Assembly: GCA_937996235.1 (NCBI GenBank)
Contig: CALKVK010000009.1
Coordinates: 372,001-436,000, forward strand
Length of the DNA: 64,000 bases
Reading direction: 5' to 3'
From: an uncultured bacterium
GTDB lineage: Bacteria > Planctomycetota > JAJSAM01 > JAJVHW01
In this document: one piece after another, positions 9,886-19,227 of the stretch
How positions within the stretch are numbered: the stretch's first letter is position 1
Layout: each line of letters opens with the position of its first letter
Position numbers and translations under genes: made by a program
Notes under the pieces: model-generated
Databases searched by the model: none
The model's input: the letters and a program-made list of their open reading frames with translations, nothing else
What the model was told of the DNA's origin: nothing

Positions 9886-9891
9886 TACGAT
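9886..9891 (+). promoter_or_regulatory. TACGAT -10-like element, greA
   Basis: TACGAT sits exactly 9 nt before the greA ATG, with no Shine-Dalgarno sequence between. The same hexamer at the same distance precedes the CDF exporter at 59067. This suggests a leaderless or nearly leaderless mRNA. Confidence 0.5.
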
Positions 9892-9900
9892 CTCCGCCCC

Positions 9901-10371
9901 ATGTCGCGCTACATGACCCGTCGTCAGTTCGATCGCCACGTCGAGGCCACCCGCCGCTGCGAGGAGAAGCTCGCCGAGGCGCGCCTCAAGGTCGGTGCCG
10001 CCGCCGAGCACGGCGACCTCTCCGAGAACGCGGAGTACGAGGCGGCCATCGAGGAGTCCGGCTTCCTGGCCGGGCGCGTCGAGGAGCTGCGCGCGGCGCT
10101 GGTGGGCGTGTCCGTCATCGACTCGCGCTCCACGGACCCCGAGATCGTGAGCATCGGCAAGACCGTGCGTCTGCGCGACAAGGAGTCCGGCGCCGAGGAG
10201 ACCTACCACCTCGTGGGCATCGGCCTGACCGAGACGGACGCGGGCGAGGTCAGCTACTCCGCGCCGCTCGGCGCCGCGCTGATCGGCTCGCGCCAGGGCG
10301 ACGTCGTCACGGCCCGCCTGCCGGGCGGCACGCGCAAGCTCGAGATCGTCAGCATCGAGCTGTACGACTAG
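9901..10371 (+). CDS. greA: transcription elongation factor GreA
   Basis: The 156-residue protein has the standard GreA length and layout. An N-terminal coiled coil ends in the acidic tip HGDLSENAEYEAA (about 39-51), whose Asp/Glu residues reach the RNA polymerase secondary channel to stimulate cleavage of backtracked RNA. The C-terminal globular domain contains VSYSAPLGAALIG and GDVV. It is monocistronic, ending convergently 48 nt from the LysM lipoprotein gene. Confidence 0.95.
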   Translation: MSRYMTRRQFDRHVEATRRCEEKLAEARLKVGAAAEHGDLSENAEYEAAIEESGFLAGRVEELRAALVGVSVIDSRSTDPEIVSIGKTVRLRDKESGAEETYHLVGIGLTETDAGEVSYSAPLGAALIGSRQGDVVTARLPGGTRKLEIVSIELYD

Positions 10372-10388
10372 GAGCCGCTGCGCCGCGT

Positions 10389-10417
10389 CGCCGGGGAAGT
10401 CGGACGGGCTCCCGGCG
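10389..10417. terminator. possible bidirectional terminator
   Basis: CGCCGGG (10389-10395) and CCCGGCG (10411-10417) pair perfectly over 7 bp with a 15-nt loop, between the convergent ends of greA and the LysM gene. There is no T-run, as expected at this GC content. Confidence 0.4.
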
Positions 10418-10419
10418 CG

Positions 10420-10767
10420 TCAGCGTCCCTCGAAGGGGATGCGCAGCTCGGCCCCGGCGCGCACGGCGCCATCCTCCGCGACCACGTCCGGGTTCGCGTG
10501 GCGGATCTCGCGCCAGAGCGCCGGGTCGCCGTAGACCTCGCGCGCGATCCCCTCGAGCGTCTCGCCGCGGCGCACCGTGCGGCGCAGTTCGGGCGCGCCG
10601 TCGCGCAGCACGCAGCCGTCGGCGACGAGCTCCGCCGCAGCGGCCGCGTCGCCTTCCGTCGCGATGTCGCTGCTGCCGCGCCGCGTCGTGACGTCGTCGC
10701 CGCACGCGGCGAGGGACGCCGCGACGGCGAGGGCGATCAGGAGCGGTACGGCGCGCGCGGCGGGCAC
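10420..10767 (-). CDS. LysM-domain lipoprotein
   Basis: The 115-residue protein starts at GTG 10767, 7 nt after the stop of the upstream gene. It opens with a lipoprotein signal ending in LAAC, then a short linker, then one LysM module: RRTVRRGETLEGIAREVYGD followed by LWREIRHANPD and LRIP. LysM binds peptidoglycan or other N-acetylglucosamine polymers, so this is probably a small envelope-anchored cell-wall binder. It is second in an operon with the GT-C/TPR protein. A longer upstream reading is only shadow. Confidence 0.85.
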   Translation of the reverse strand: MPAARAVPLLIALAVAASLAACGDDVTTRRGSSDIATEGDAAAAAELVADGCVLRDGAPELRRTVRRGETLEGIAREVYGDPALWREIRHANPDVVAEDGAVRAGAELRIPFEGR

Positions 10768-10774
10768 GCGGGAT

Positions 10775-13039
10775 TCATCGTCCGCCGCCCTGCGCCGCTT
10801 GGACGAGCGCCGCGAGCTGCTTGTCGCCCGCCTTCGTGGCGAGCTCGAGCGCGCGCTCGAGCTCCTGCGCGCCCTCCTCCGTCGCACCCTTCCGGCGCAG
10901 CAGGGTGCCGAGGTGCAGGTGCGCCCGCCCGAACTCCGGGTCGAGCTTCACGGCGGTCCGCAGCGCGCTCTCGGCGCCGTCGGCGTCGCCGGTCTCGTAC
11001 AGCGCGTAGCCGAGGTCGTCCCACGCGATCGCCAGCTCGGGCGCGAGCTCCGTGATGCGCCGGTAGTGCGCGACGGCGGGCTCCCAGCGGCGGACGAGCG
11101 CGTTGCCGAGGGCCTGCGACGCCTCGATCGCGACGTCGGCCATCCCGGCCGCGCGCGCCATCGCGACGACGTGCTCCGTCACCTCGGTCTCGCCGAACGA
11201 GCCCGTGCACATCACGATCAGCTCCTTCCAGCGCGAGCCGGGCACGCCGGAGCCGTCGCCGATCACGCGCCGGAAGTCCTCGAGTCGGCGCATCGCCAGG
11301 TACGCGCGCGCCACCTGGACGACCGAGCCGGGCGCGCCGGGCAGCAGCCTCTCGGCCTCCTGCGCGGCGCCGAGCGCCGCGAAGCGCGCGGCGGGGCTGG
11401 CCTCGCGGGCCTCGGCGAGCCCGCCGAGGGCCGTCGGCAGCAGGCTCGCGTAGCGCATTCCCTCGCCCCGCAGCAGCTCGACAGCCCGCTCGAAGTCCGC
11501 GATCGCCTCCGCGACGCGCCCCTGCGCCAGCCGCACGCGCCCCTCGAGCACCAGCAGCCGCGCGTCGCGCGCGTGCATCTGCCGCGCCTGCATCACGAGC
11601 GCCGACGCCTCCTCGGTGCGCTCCTGCGCGAGCAGCACCTCGACGAGCTCGTACGCGCTCGCGAAGCGCGGGTCCGACTGGTGCAGGTCGCGCGCGACCT
11701 TCTCGGCCCGCTCGAGCCGCTCGAGGTCCGGCCAGCCGTCGTCGCGCAGCACGCAGACGAGGTTCGCGAGCGAGATCGAGCTCTTCGGCGCACACGCGAC
11801 GGCCCACTCCCAGAAGCGCTCGGGGCTCGTCCAGCGGCGCACGTACGGCGTCCGGCCGACACCGAGCGCGAGCACGGTGGCGACGCCGACACCCGCCACG
11901 GCCCTGCGGAGCGGCGCGCGCTTGGCGACCGTCGCGAGCGCGAGCGTCGCGAGGGCGACGACGAAGAACGACGGCACGTACAGATAGCGGTCGGCGGCGT
12001 GCAGTCCGCCGGCCAGGTCGAGCGGCACGATCTCGAGCACCGGGCCGATCGAGAGCCCCGCGGCCGCGAGCAGCGCCCCGGCCCGCGGCCGCGTCCGCAC
12101 GAGCCACACGAGCGCGGTGATCGCCGCGCCGAGGAGCACGAGCCCGACGATCCCGCGCACGTCGTCGGTCGGCACCGGACGCGGCCCGTGGTGCGCGGGC
12201 CCGACGCCGCTCCACGGCAGGAACAGCGCCTCGGCGTAGGCGGCCGCCGCGCGCCCCACGAGCAGCAGCCGGCGCCACGGCTCCCCCGCCTCGGGCGCGG
12301 CGGTGTCGGCCGCCCCGAACACGAAGCCGAGCCGCTCGAGGCGCACGAGGACGACACACCCGAGGCCGACGGCGGCGGCGACGGCCGCGCGGCGCGCGCG
12401 CCGCAGCGTCGCGAGGGGCGTCTCCGGGTCCGGCGCGAGCGCGCCCGCCCACGCGATCACGAGGAGCGGCAACGCGATCGCGCCCTCCTTCGCGAGCAGC
12501 GCGCCCGCGGCGGCGCACCCGACCAGCACTCGCCGACGGCGCGTCGGTGCGGAGCCGTCGCCCCCGGTCGCGAGGAGCGTCGCGAACGTCAGGAGCCCCG
12601 CGAGCAGGTCGAACCGCGCGCTCGCCCAGGTCACCGCCTCCACGTTCGCCGGGTGGAGCGCCCAGGCGAGCGCGCCGAGCGCGGCCGCCGCGCGCGAGCG
12701 GACGAGGCGGGCGAGGAGCAGGAACACACACGCCGCCGCGACGGCGTGGAGGAGCGCGGAGGTCACCCGGTACCCGTCCGGTCCCCCGCCGTGGACGAGC
12801 CGCTCGACCAGGAACGACGTCGTCGCGAGCGGCCGCCAGTACCACGTCTCCATGCCGAGCGGCACCGAGAGCGACTCCGCCCAGCGCGCAGGCGACGTGT
12901 AGAGGTCGTTCGAGGCGAGGAGCGGGACGTCGTCCCAGACGAACGCGCCTGGGAGCGCTGCGGGGATCTGCGCGAGGAACGCGACCAGCGCGACGACGAG
13001 CGCCGGCCCCGCCCGTCGCGGGAGGCCATCTCCGGACAT
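10775..13039 (-). CDS. GT-C glycosyltransferase-like membrane protein with C-terminal TPRs
   Basis: The 754-residue protein has about ten hydrophobic segments in its first ~430 residues and TPR helix pairs over the last ~320. The first outer loop carries WDD (in GAFVWDDVPLLASND), the acidic motif typical of GT-C glycosyltransferases. The layout matches the TMTC/DUF1736-type O-mannosyltransferases, which also end in TPRs. The likely reaction is transfer of a lipid-linked sugar onto proteins outside the membrane; donor and acceptor are unknown. The ATG at 13039 is chosen because upstream frame is low-complexity shadow. The Shine-Dalgarno is weak, and CATACT 8 nt upstream may be a -10. The LysM lipoprotein follows in the same operon. 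Confidence 0.8.
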   Translation of the reverse strand: MSGDGLPRRAGPALVVALVAFLAQIPAALPGAFVWDDVPLLASNDLYTSPARWAESLSVPLGMETWYWRPLATTSFLVERLVHGGGPDGYRVTSALLHAVAAACVFLLLARLVRSRAAAALGALAWALHPANVEAVTWASARFDLLAGLLTFATLLATGGDGSAPTRRRRVLVGCAAAGALLAKEGAIALPLLVIAWAGALAPDPETPLATLRRARRAAVAAAVGLGCVVLVRLERLGFVFGAADTAAPEAGEPWRRLLLVGRAAAAYAEALFLPWSGVGPAHHGPRPVPTDDVRGIVGLVLLGAAITALVWLVRTRPRAGALLAAAGLSIGPVLEIVPLDLAGGLHAADRYLYVPSFFVVALATLALATVAKRAPLRRAVAGVGVATVLALGVGRTPYVRRWTSPERFWEWAVACAPKSSISLANLVCVLRDDGWPDLERLERAEKVARDLHQSDPRFASAYELVEVLLAQERTEEASALVMQARQMHARDARLLVLEGRVRLAQGRVAEAIADFERAVELLRGEGMRYASLLPTALGGLAEAREASPAARFAALGAAQEAERLLPGAPGSVVQVARAYLAMRRLEDFRRVIGDGSGVPGSRWKELIVMCTGSFGETEVTEHVVAMARAAGMADVAIEASQALGNALVRRWEPAVAHYRRITELAPELAIAWDDLGYALYETGDADGAESALRTAVKLDPEFGRAHLHLGTLLRRKGATEEGAQELERALELATKAGDKQLAALVQAAQGGGR

Positions 13040-13810
13040 GCACCGCCAGTATGCAAGAACCCCGAGCGAGCGCACACGAGCGCCGCCCCGCCGCGCGCGG
13101 ATCCCTCCGGCCGCGCCGTGCGCCCGCGGCACCGCGCTGACGGAGCGCCCCTCCGGACCGCCACGCCTGCCGGCGGACGCGCGTCCGGCACCCGCCGCCC
13201 GCGTGCCGCACCGCCCCCGCGCGACGCGCGCGACGGCCTCCCCGCGTCCGTGGCGGACGACGGCGGGGCCCCCGTGGCGGACTCGGGAGCGCCCGCCGAG
13301 CGCCGCCTCCGGACCGTGTCCGTGAGGCGGAGCAGCAGCCCGGTTCGGCCGACGCATCCCGCGTCCCGCGTCCCGCGTCAGCGCCCGCGTCAGCGCCCGC
13401 GCCGGCGGCGGCGCCGGCGGCGGCGGCGTTCCCGCGCCGCCCGGTCCGACGCGTCGGACGGGACGCGAACTCCGCCCGCGGCCGCGCCTGGCCCGTGGCT
13501 CGTTCCCGGCCCCTCCGCCCGGCCTCAGCCCGACCTCAGCCCGACCTCGGTCCTACCTGGGTCCGGCCGCGGTCCGGCCTCGTTCCGGCCTTGGCGCGCG
13601 CTCGTGCGTGCTCCGCGCCGGGATTCCGCGGTGCGCAACGTCGCCCGGGGACCGTACGCTCTGCCTTGGCGCGCAGGGTGTGGATCGATCCGAGCCCGGC
13701 CGGCAGCGCGCGCCCCCGTGCGCCTCCCTACCTGGCGCGATTCCTTCGGACCCCGGTTAGACTGCGGCGTTCTCCGCGTCAGATCGCAACCAACTCCTTG
13801 GAGGGCATTC
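13040..13810. other. non-coding G+C-rich spacer with short repeats
   Basis: I find no credible gene in these ~770 nt. They hold short direct repeats: CCCGCGT three times then CAGCGCCCGCG twice and GGCGGCGGC runs (about 13358-13430), CCTCAGCCCGA twice (13523-13544), GTCCGGCC-type units (13560-13590) and CCTTGGCGCGC twice further on. The end contains the promoter and leader of the small gene at 13811. Confidence 0.6.
13758..13763 (+). promoter_or_regulatory. TAGACT -10-like element
   Basis: TAGACT lies 47 nt before the ATG at 13811, leaving a leader that contains the Shine-Dalgarno GGAGGG. No clear -35 box is visible. Confidence 0.4.
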
Positions 13811-14077
13811 ATGGAGGACTTCCGGTCGGAAGATCAGAGGAAGGCCGACAAGCGTCTCGTCGGCACGTGGTGGCGCTGCAAGGAGCACGAACTGACCGAC
13901 TCGCCCATCCTGCTCGGGCACGTCGCGTACTGCCCCACCGACAACTGCTCGCACCAGGTCAAGCTCGTCCACTCGGCGATCAACGACCCGAACGTCAACG
14001 CGCAGGCCAGGAGCGTGTGGCGCAAGTCGAGCGACCTCTTCCTCGCCCCGGCCAAGAAGGAAGAGGACGAGGAGTAG
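13811..14077 (+). CDS. small Cys/His-containing protein, unknown function
   Basis: An 88-residue protein with a strong Shine-Dalgarno (GGAGGG, 5 nt before ATG). It has paired aromatic residues at WWRCKEHE, with Cys23-x2-His26, then Cys41-x4-Cys46-x-His48. This could be a zinc site, though it does not match a ribbon I can name. The tail is Lys/Glu-rich. Promoter-like TAGACT upstream and a strong hairpin downstream make it an independent transcription unit. Its codon third positions are G/C-biased like its neighbours, which supports coding. No family is recognised. Confidence 0.75.
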   Translation: MEDFRSEDQRKADKRLVGTWWRCKEHELTDSPILLGHVAYCPTDNCSHQVKLVHSAINDPNVNAQARSVWRKSSDLFLAPAKKEEDEE

Positions 14078-14098
14078 CCTCCCGTCCTGACCGCCCCC

Positions 14099-14143
14099 GC
14101 GGCGGCCGGTCCCGCGCCGAAGGCGCCCGCGACCGGCCGCCGC
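14099..14143 (+). terminator. strong hairpin, terminator-like
   Basis: A perfect 13-bp inverted repeat (14099-14111 with 14131-14143) encloses a second perfect hairpin, GCGCC-GAA-GGCGC. It starts 21 nt after the stop of the small gene. No T-run follows. Confidence 0.65.
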
Positions 14144-14561
14144 GCTGATTCCGGGGACCGACGCGGACGGTCCGCCCCACGCGTCCGTCCCGGCCCGTGC
14201 GCCCCACGCGTCCGTCGGGCCCACGCGTCGTTCGGGCGCACGCGTCGTTCGCGCCCACGCGGCTGGCACGGCCCATCCGCCCCGTCCGGCCCGGCCCGGC
14301 CGACGCCGCGCGCCCGCCGGAAACCCTTGGCCCGCCCGCCTGCGGCCCCTACAGTCCGCGCCCGTCGGCGGCCCGTCCCCGGACGAGCCGCGCGACACGC
14401 CACATGCAACGCTGCCCCGCCCGCGGCGAGCGCCGGCCCGACCGGCACCCGGCCGCCCCGGCGAGGCCGCACCGCCCGGCCCCGCCGCGCGGCACGACGC
14501 GCCCTCCGCGCGCCCGCCGCAACGCCCCGAGCGGCCCCGTCCGCGCGCGTGACACCACGGT
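14144..14561. repeat. degenerate tandem repeats in non-coding spacer before tRNA
   Basis: No gene is seen. Between about 14176 and 14268 five degenerate copies of a unit like CCCACGCGTCCGTCGGG occur (near 14176, 14203, 14220, 14237 and 14253), spaced 16-27 nt. The rest is C-rich sequence without recognisable motifs up to the tRNA. Confidence 0.5.
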
Positions 14562-14637
14562 TCCTCGGTAGCTCAGTCGGTAGAGCGGGTGACTGTTAAT
14601 CACTAGGTCGTAGGTTCGAGTCCTACCCGAGGAGCCA
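14562..14637 (+). tRNA. tRNA-Asn (GTT anticodon)
   Basis: The acceptor stem TCCTCGG/CCGAGGA, D-arm GCTCAGTCGGTAGAGC, anticodon loop CTGTTAA (anticodon GTT), T-arm GTAGG-TTCGAGT-CCTAC, discriminator G and an encoded CCA (14635-14637) form a complete tRNA. The lower-GC island begins directly after it, so the tRNA 3' end is a plausible integration site. Confidence 0.97.
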
Positions 14638-15182
14638 ACCGCCCACGCGCGAACCTGCCCGACCGGGCGGTTACCGCGAGGGCCACGTGATGCACTCAGG
14701 TGCCGCGCCGCCGTAACGTACTTGATACTCGCGACTTGCGCGCGGGCACGGGCGACCACCGCGCGGAATGGTCTCGCCGAGGTCCCCATCGCGAACAAGC
14801 CGCAGGCCTCGTAATCGCCGTGCGGACGCGCCGACACACCCTCGAACCCTCGCTCTTCGCCCGAGAATGGGTGTCTCGCTAACGAGTCGAGACGTCCTGG
14901 TGACCAGCGGGAACGCTCATTGAGCCGCTCGGACTCCGACTAGGAGAACACCAGCGCGCGCTCCGATGTCGATCCCCGAGACAGCGAACCAGGCGAACGA
15001 TCGAGATGCCGTCCGCACGAACCACGCGACGACCCGATGCGTCTCGTGAACTCGCCCGATGCGTTGCGATCCGTTGCGACCTCACACTCCCAACGTGACG
15101 AGCGAGCGCGGCCGACCTCACACCTCCGACGACGTTCGCGTCGGAACTGCCGAATCCCCCTCGCCACCCAGTCGCTACGAGA
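14638..15182. other. non-coding start of the lower-GC island
   Basis: No convincing gene is seen in these ~545 nt between tRNA-Asn and the Gabija promoter region. The base composition is visibly less G+C-rich than the flanks, which marks the island edge at the tRNA. I looked for integrase-like or excisionase-like frames on both strands and found none. Confidence 0.55.
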
Positions 15183-15231
15183 TACTCTCATGCTTCAGCG
15201 CCGCGTTCAGCGCGAGGGGAGCGTAGTCCCC
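15183..15231 (+). promoter_or_regulatory. putative promoter and leader hairpin of the Gabija operon
   Basis: TACTCT (15183-15188) is a -10-like element 75 nt before the gajA ATG. The leader contains a small perfect hairpin, GGGGA-GCGTAG-TCCCC (15216-15231). The Shine-Dalgarno GGAGGG follows 6-7 nt before the start. Confidence 0.35.
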
Positions 15232-15263
15232 ACAGGAGAACTCCGCCTGCAGGAGGGCGACGG

Positions 15264-17096
15264 ATGCACGTATCCCGGATCGTTGTGCGGAACTTCCGGA
15301 ACTTCAAGTGCATCGACGTGGCGCTCGACCCAGGCGTCACCTGCGTCATCGGCGAGAACAACGCCGGGAAGTCCAACCTCCTGCACGCAGTCCGATTAGC
15401 GGCCGATGTGAACCTGCCGAACTTCGCCCGACAGCTCACTTTCGAGGACATCCATGGTGCACCCGAGGGCGGTGGCCCACACCAGGTCCTCGTGTGCATT
15501 GAGTTCGACGGCTTGGGAGATGACGAGGTCGCAGACGGCTTCACCGCCGAATGGCTGACTCCGGATAACCGCGCGCGCCTCACGTACCGATTCCGACCTC
15601 GCCCTGCTGCAAGACAAGCTGTCGAAGACGAGGAGCGGCAGGGAGACGAGTTGACACTCGCGGACTACCACTGGCAGCTCGTGGGCGGCGGCGACTTCGA
15701 TCCGATCTCGTTGCGTTGGAATGAACCCGCAGGCACAGCGAGCGACGTCTTCAGCCTCCTCCAACTCTACCGAGTCCACTTCCTGCCGGCTCTGCGCGAC
15801 GTGCAGGGCGATCTGAGGTACTTCCGGCGGTCGCCCCTGGTTCGCTTGATCCAGCAGACGGACATCGACGCCACCGAGCAGGACGCGATCGTCCAGATCA
15901 TCGACACGGCGAACGCTCAGGTAGCCAAGCGCGAACCGATCGAGAAGCTCGGTCAAGCGATCACTGCACGTCAAAAGACCACCGCGGGCGAGGGCTTCAC
16001 GCAAGGCGTTCGGCTCGGATTCGGGGAGGCGACGATCGACTCCGTGACGCGCGCGCTGATCCCGCTCCTTAGGGCCTCCGACAGCCGCGAGCATGGTGTC
16101 GAACAAAACGGTCTTGGCCTGAACAACATCCTCTACATCTCGATGCTGCTGGAGTCGTTTGTCGCAGAGAGATCGCGGAAGTCTGCGGCTGGCTATCTCG
16201 TCCTGTGCGAGGAGCCTGAGGCACACCTGCATCCGGAACTCCAGTTGTCGTTGATGCGCGCGCTCCGCGAGGATGGCACGCAGGCCCTAGTGACGTCGCA
16301 CAGCACTCACGTCGCTGCGGGTGCAGGTCTCGCAGGCTGTCTCTGCTTGACCCGTCAGGAGGATGATTCCTCCTCGGCAGTTACGCCGGTGCAGAGCGCG
16401 AAGCTCGAACCGTCTGCCGTAGCCGACCTGGATCGATACCTCGATGCAACTCGAAGCCGGATGTTGTTCGCAAGGGCAGTGCTTCTCGTTGAGGGAGCGG
16501 CTGAGATGCTGGTCGTTCCAGCCCTTGCCAAGAAGGTCCTTAAGATCGACCTCGATGCAGCTGGAGTGTGCGTCGTGCCTGTGTTCGGTACGCACTTCGA
16601 TGCCTTCGTGCAGTTGTGCGCGGATGACGTTCTTGGGAAGCGATGCGCAGTGCTCGCGGACGGAGATCTCGACGCCGTCGCGGGATCGGACGATGGGACA
16701 CCTCTCTGCGGTGCAGAGAGCCCGCACGCTCACCTCGACGGAGACACTGTTCGGACCTTCGTTTGCCGTACCACATTCGAGCGCACGGTCGTCCGCCCCG
16801 GATGCCTCAAGGTCGTTCTCACGTCCGCGCGGGAGATCAGCAACGGCCGCGGATCGGACCTAGCGAAGGAACTTGTCAGGCTGTTGGAGGCGGCGCTTGG
16901 CGCCAAGCGCAACAAGGACCCGAGCTGGAAGGACACTCTACCTGACATTGCGACGCAGACCCTGAAGGTCGCAGCCGCTCTAGGGAAGGGGCGCTTTGCG
17001 CAGATTCTGGCACGCAACGCAACTGCGCACGCGACGTCGCTCCCACCGTACATCGAATCTGCCGTGAAGTGGATCGTCGGACGTGCGGCTGACTGA
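15264..17096 (+). CDS. gajA: GajA-like OLD-family nuclease (ATPase + TOPRIM)
   Basis: The 610-residue protein has an SMC/ABC-type ATPase with Walker A GENNAGKS (30-37), a signature-like NGLGLNNILYISMLL (about 287-301), Walker B YLVLCEEPEAHLHP (about 312-325) and the His switch VTSHSTH. A TOPRIM nuclease domain follows, with Glu410 in VEGAAE and Asp466-Gly-Asp468. This is the OLD layout. Together with the overlapping UvrD-like gene it matches Gabija GajA, a nuclease complex that cuts phage DNA when nucleotides are depleted. The start is fixed by GGAGGG upstream. Base composition is lower in G+C than flanking genes, consistent with horizontal transfer. RloC/PARIS-type proteins are alternatives, but the helicase partner argues for Gabija. 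Confidence 0.88.
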   Translation: MHVSRIVVRNFRNFKCIDVALDPGVTCVIGENNAGKSNLLHAVRLAADVNLPNFARQLTFEDIHGAPEGGGPHQVLVCIEFDGLGDDEVADGFTAEWLTPDNRARLTYRFRPRPAARQAVEDEERQGDELTLADYHWQLVGGGDFDPISLRWNEPAGTASDVFSLLQLYRVHFLPALRDVQGDLRYFRRSPLVRLIQQTDIDATEQDAIVQIIDTANAQVAKREPIEKLGQAITARQKTTAGEGFTQGVRLGFGEATIDSVTRALIPLLRASDSREHGVEQNGLGLNNILYISMLLESFVAERSRKSAAGYLVLCEEPEAHLHPELQLSLMRALREDGTQALVTSHSTHVAAGAGLAGCLCLTRQEDDSSSAVTPVQSAKLEPSAVADLDRYLDATRSRMLFARAVLLVEGAAEMLVVPALAKKVLKIDLDAAGVCVVPVFGTHFDAFVQLCADDVLGKRCAVLADGDLDAVAGSDDGTPLCGAESPHAHLDGDTVRTFVCRTTFERTVVRPGCLKVVLTSAREISNGRGSDLAKELVRLLEAALGAKRNKDPSWKDTLPDIATQTLKVAAALGKGRFAQILARNATAHATSLPPYIESAVKWIVGRAAD

Positions 17097-18840
17097 CGAT
17101 CAACGCCGGATCGTTGCGAGCGACGCCAGCATCGCTGTCAAGGCGTGCCCTGGAAGCGGGAAGACTCGCGCCTTGGTCGCCAAGTCTGTGTTGTGCTTGG
17201 AGGAGACGCGGCGAACGACTCGACACGTTGCGTGCCTCACCTACACCAACGCCGCTGCGAACGAAGTGTCAGTCCGGGTTGGGAGACTGCTTCCGCCCGA
17301 GGACGCGGATCGCCTGTACACCGCGACGATCCACGCGTTCTGCGTGCGGCATCTTCTGCGACCGTACTACTGGGCGTCGGACGGGTTCGTCCGCGGGTTC
17401 GAGATCGCTGCCCCCGACTCGGAGCCATACAAGCGGCACGCACGCGCCGCGCTGCATGCGCACGGCATCCGCGACGCAAGGGCGCTTGACGAGCTGGAGT
17501 TGGTTGGCCGATCCGCCGACGGCGACCCGGTGGTTGCTGGGCAGTTGCCGTCCACCGCAGTAGCCGACTTCTGGCGGAGGATGCAAGCCGCCGGTTTGAT
17601 GGACTTCCCAACGATGCTCTACGAGTCGTGGCGCATCTGTGACCGACTGCCGGCTGTCGTGCGTGGGATCGCGTCACGATACGTGTGGATGCTGATCGAC
17701 GAGTTCCAGGACACGACCGACGTCCAATTTCAAATCCTGGTTCGGATTGCGGCGGAGAGAAGGTCGCGCTTCATGATCGTCGGCGACCCCTGTCAGTCCA
17801 TCTTCAGATTCGCGGGGGCGCGCCCTGCGTTTTTCGACCGATTCGCGCTCGAGGTGCAGGCTCGTACGGACCTCGCGCTGTCAGAGAACTTCAGGTCCAG
17901 CGAGGCGATCGTGAACGTGGCCGAGGGCCTCATCCCGCGCGCACCGCCAATGCGCGCCGTAGGACCGGATCGAGATGCGGGATGCACGCCAACCTGGGTG
18001 GATTGCGACAACGTGGCGGCAGCCATTACTGAGCGGATATTGCCAGAGCTCGCAGAGTTCGGGATTGCACGCGGTGGGACAGCGATCCTCGCGCCGTGGT
18101 TCCTGCCGCTCTACCAACTCGGACGGCAACTCCGACAACTAGGGATCCCGATCGTCGGCCCAGGGGCTCGCCCCTATCGTAGGCGACATCTGATCGTGCC
18201 AATCTCGGAATGCTTGGCAGCCTGCTCCTGTGTGGGGCGCGCCGGCAGCCGTCACTGGGTAGAGCGCGAGGTCAGGGATCTGGTGCGTCAAGTCGCGAAG
18301 GAACCGCGCCCCCTGGAAGGCATGGAGGTGACGACAGCCGCGGCGGCGATGATCGCGGCCGCCCGCCGACTGCGGCGCCGTTCCGCGTCTGCCGAGCGAT
18401 GGCTTACCGGCGTAGCCGCATTGGCGGCTGAGCAGTTGAAGGCCGCCGGGCTCTTAACGTCGTCAGAGTGCGCGCGGATCGAGTTCTCCGGCCGGGAGGT
18501 TGTCACCGAAGCGAAGCGGTTGGGAGATCTGGATGAAGTATCGGTGGATCACCTCGCCGAATTCGTTCGCCCGACGGAACACATCCACCTGCTGACCGTG
18601 CACCGCTCGAAGGGGAGAGAGTACGACGCCGTGATTCTGATCGACGCTCACGACGGACGCTTCCCGCACTTCACTGCGAGCGATGACGAAGATGTCGAGG
18701 ATGGCCGCCGCCTGCTGTACGTCGCCCTCACGCGAGCTCGGAAGGCGCTCTACGTTCTGACCGGTCACGACTCGCGTGGAGCTGACCCGAGCCGCTTCTT
18801 GCTTGAGCACGATCTTCCCTTGCGCGTTGTCTCGATGTAG
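17083..18840 (+). CDS. gajB: GajB-like UvrD/Rep-family helicase
   Basis: The 585-residue SF1 helicase has Walker A ACPGSGKT (21-28), motif II LIDEFQD (Asp206, Glu207), motif III VGDPCQSIFRFAGA, motif V TVHRSKGREYDAV and motif VI YVALTRARKALYV (from about 546). It is shorter than housekeeping UvrD, as GajB proteins are. The GTG start lies 14 nt inside gajA, so the two are translationally coupled. In Gabija, GajB binds DNA ends and joins GajA in one complex. Composition matches gajA, not the chromosome around it. No third gene follows. Confidence 0.88.
   Translation: MRLTDDQRRIVASDASIAVKACPGSGKTRALVAKSVLCLEETRRTTRHVACLTYTNAAANEVSVRVGRLLPPEDADRLYTATIHAFCVRHLLRPYYWASDGFVRGFEIAAPDSEPYKRHARAALHAHGIRDARALDELELVGRSADGDPVVAGQLPSTAVADFWRRMQAAGLMDFPTMLYESWRICDRLPAVVRGIASRYVWMLIDEFQDTTDVQFQILVRIAAERRSRFMIVGDPCQSIFRFAGARPAFFDRFALEVQARTDLALSENFRSSEAIVNVAEGLIPRAPPMRAVGPDRDAGCTPTWVDCDNVAAAITERILPELAEFGIARGGTAILAPWFLPLYQLGRQLRQLGIPIVGPGARPYRRRHLIVPISECLAACSCVGRAGSRHWVEREVRDLVRQVAKEPRPLEGMEVTTAAAAMIAAARRLRRRSASAERWLTGVAALAAEQLKAAGLLTSSECARIEFSGREVVTEAKRLGDLDEVSVDHLAEFVRPTEHIHLLTVHRSKGREYDAVILIDAHDGRFPHFTASDDEDVEDGRRLLYVALTRARKALYVLTGHDSRGADPSRFLLEHDLPLRVVSM

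Positions 18841-19227
<387 letters not shown>

Noticed and set aside
10577..14077. Very long open frame antisense to the GT-C/TPR gene
   Set aside because: It is Arg/Pro/Ala-rich shadow created by high G+C; only its last 88 residues (from 13811) have a Shine-Dalgarno and normal composition.
14638..15263. Short frames between tRNA-Asn and gajA as an integrase or excisionase
   Set aside because: No helix-turn-helix or tyrosine/serine recombinase motif and no Shine-Dalgarno at any start.
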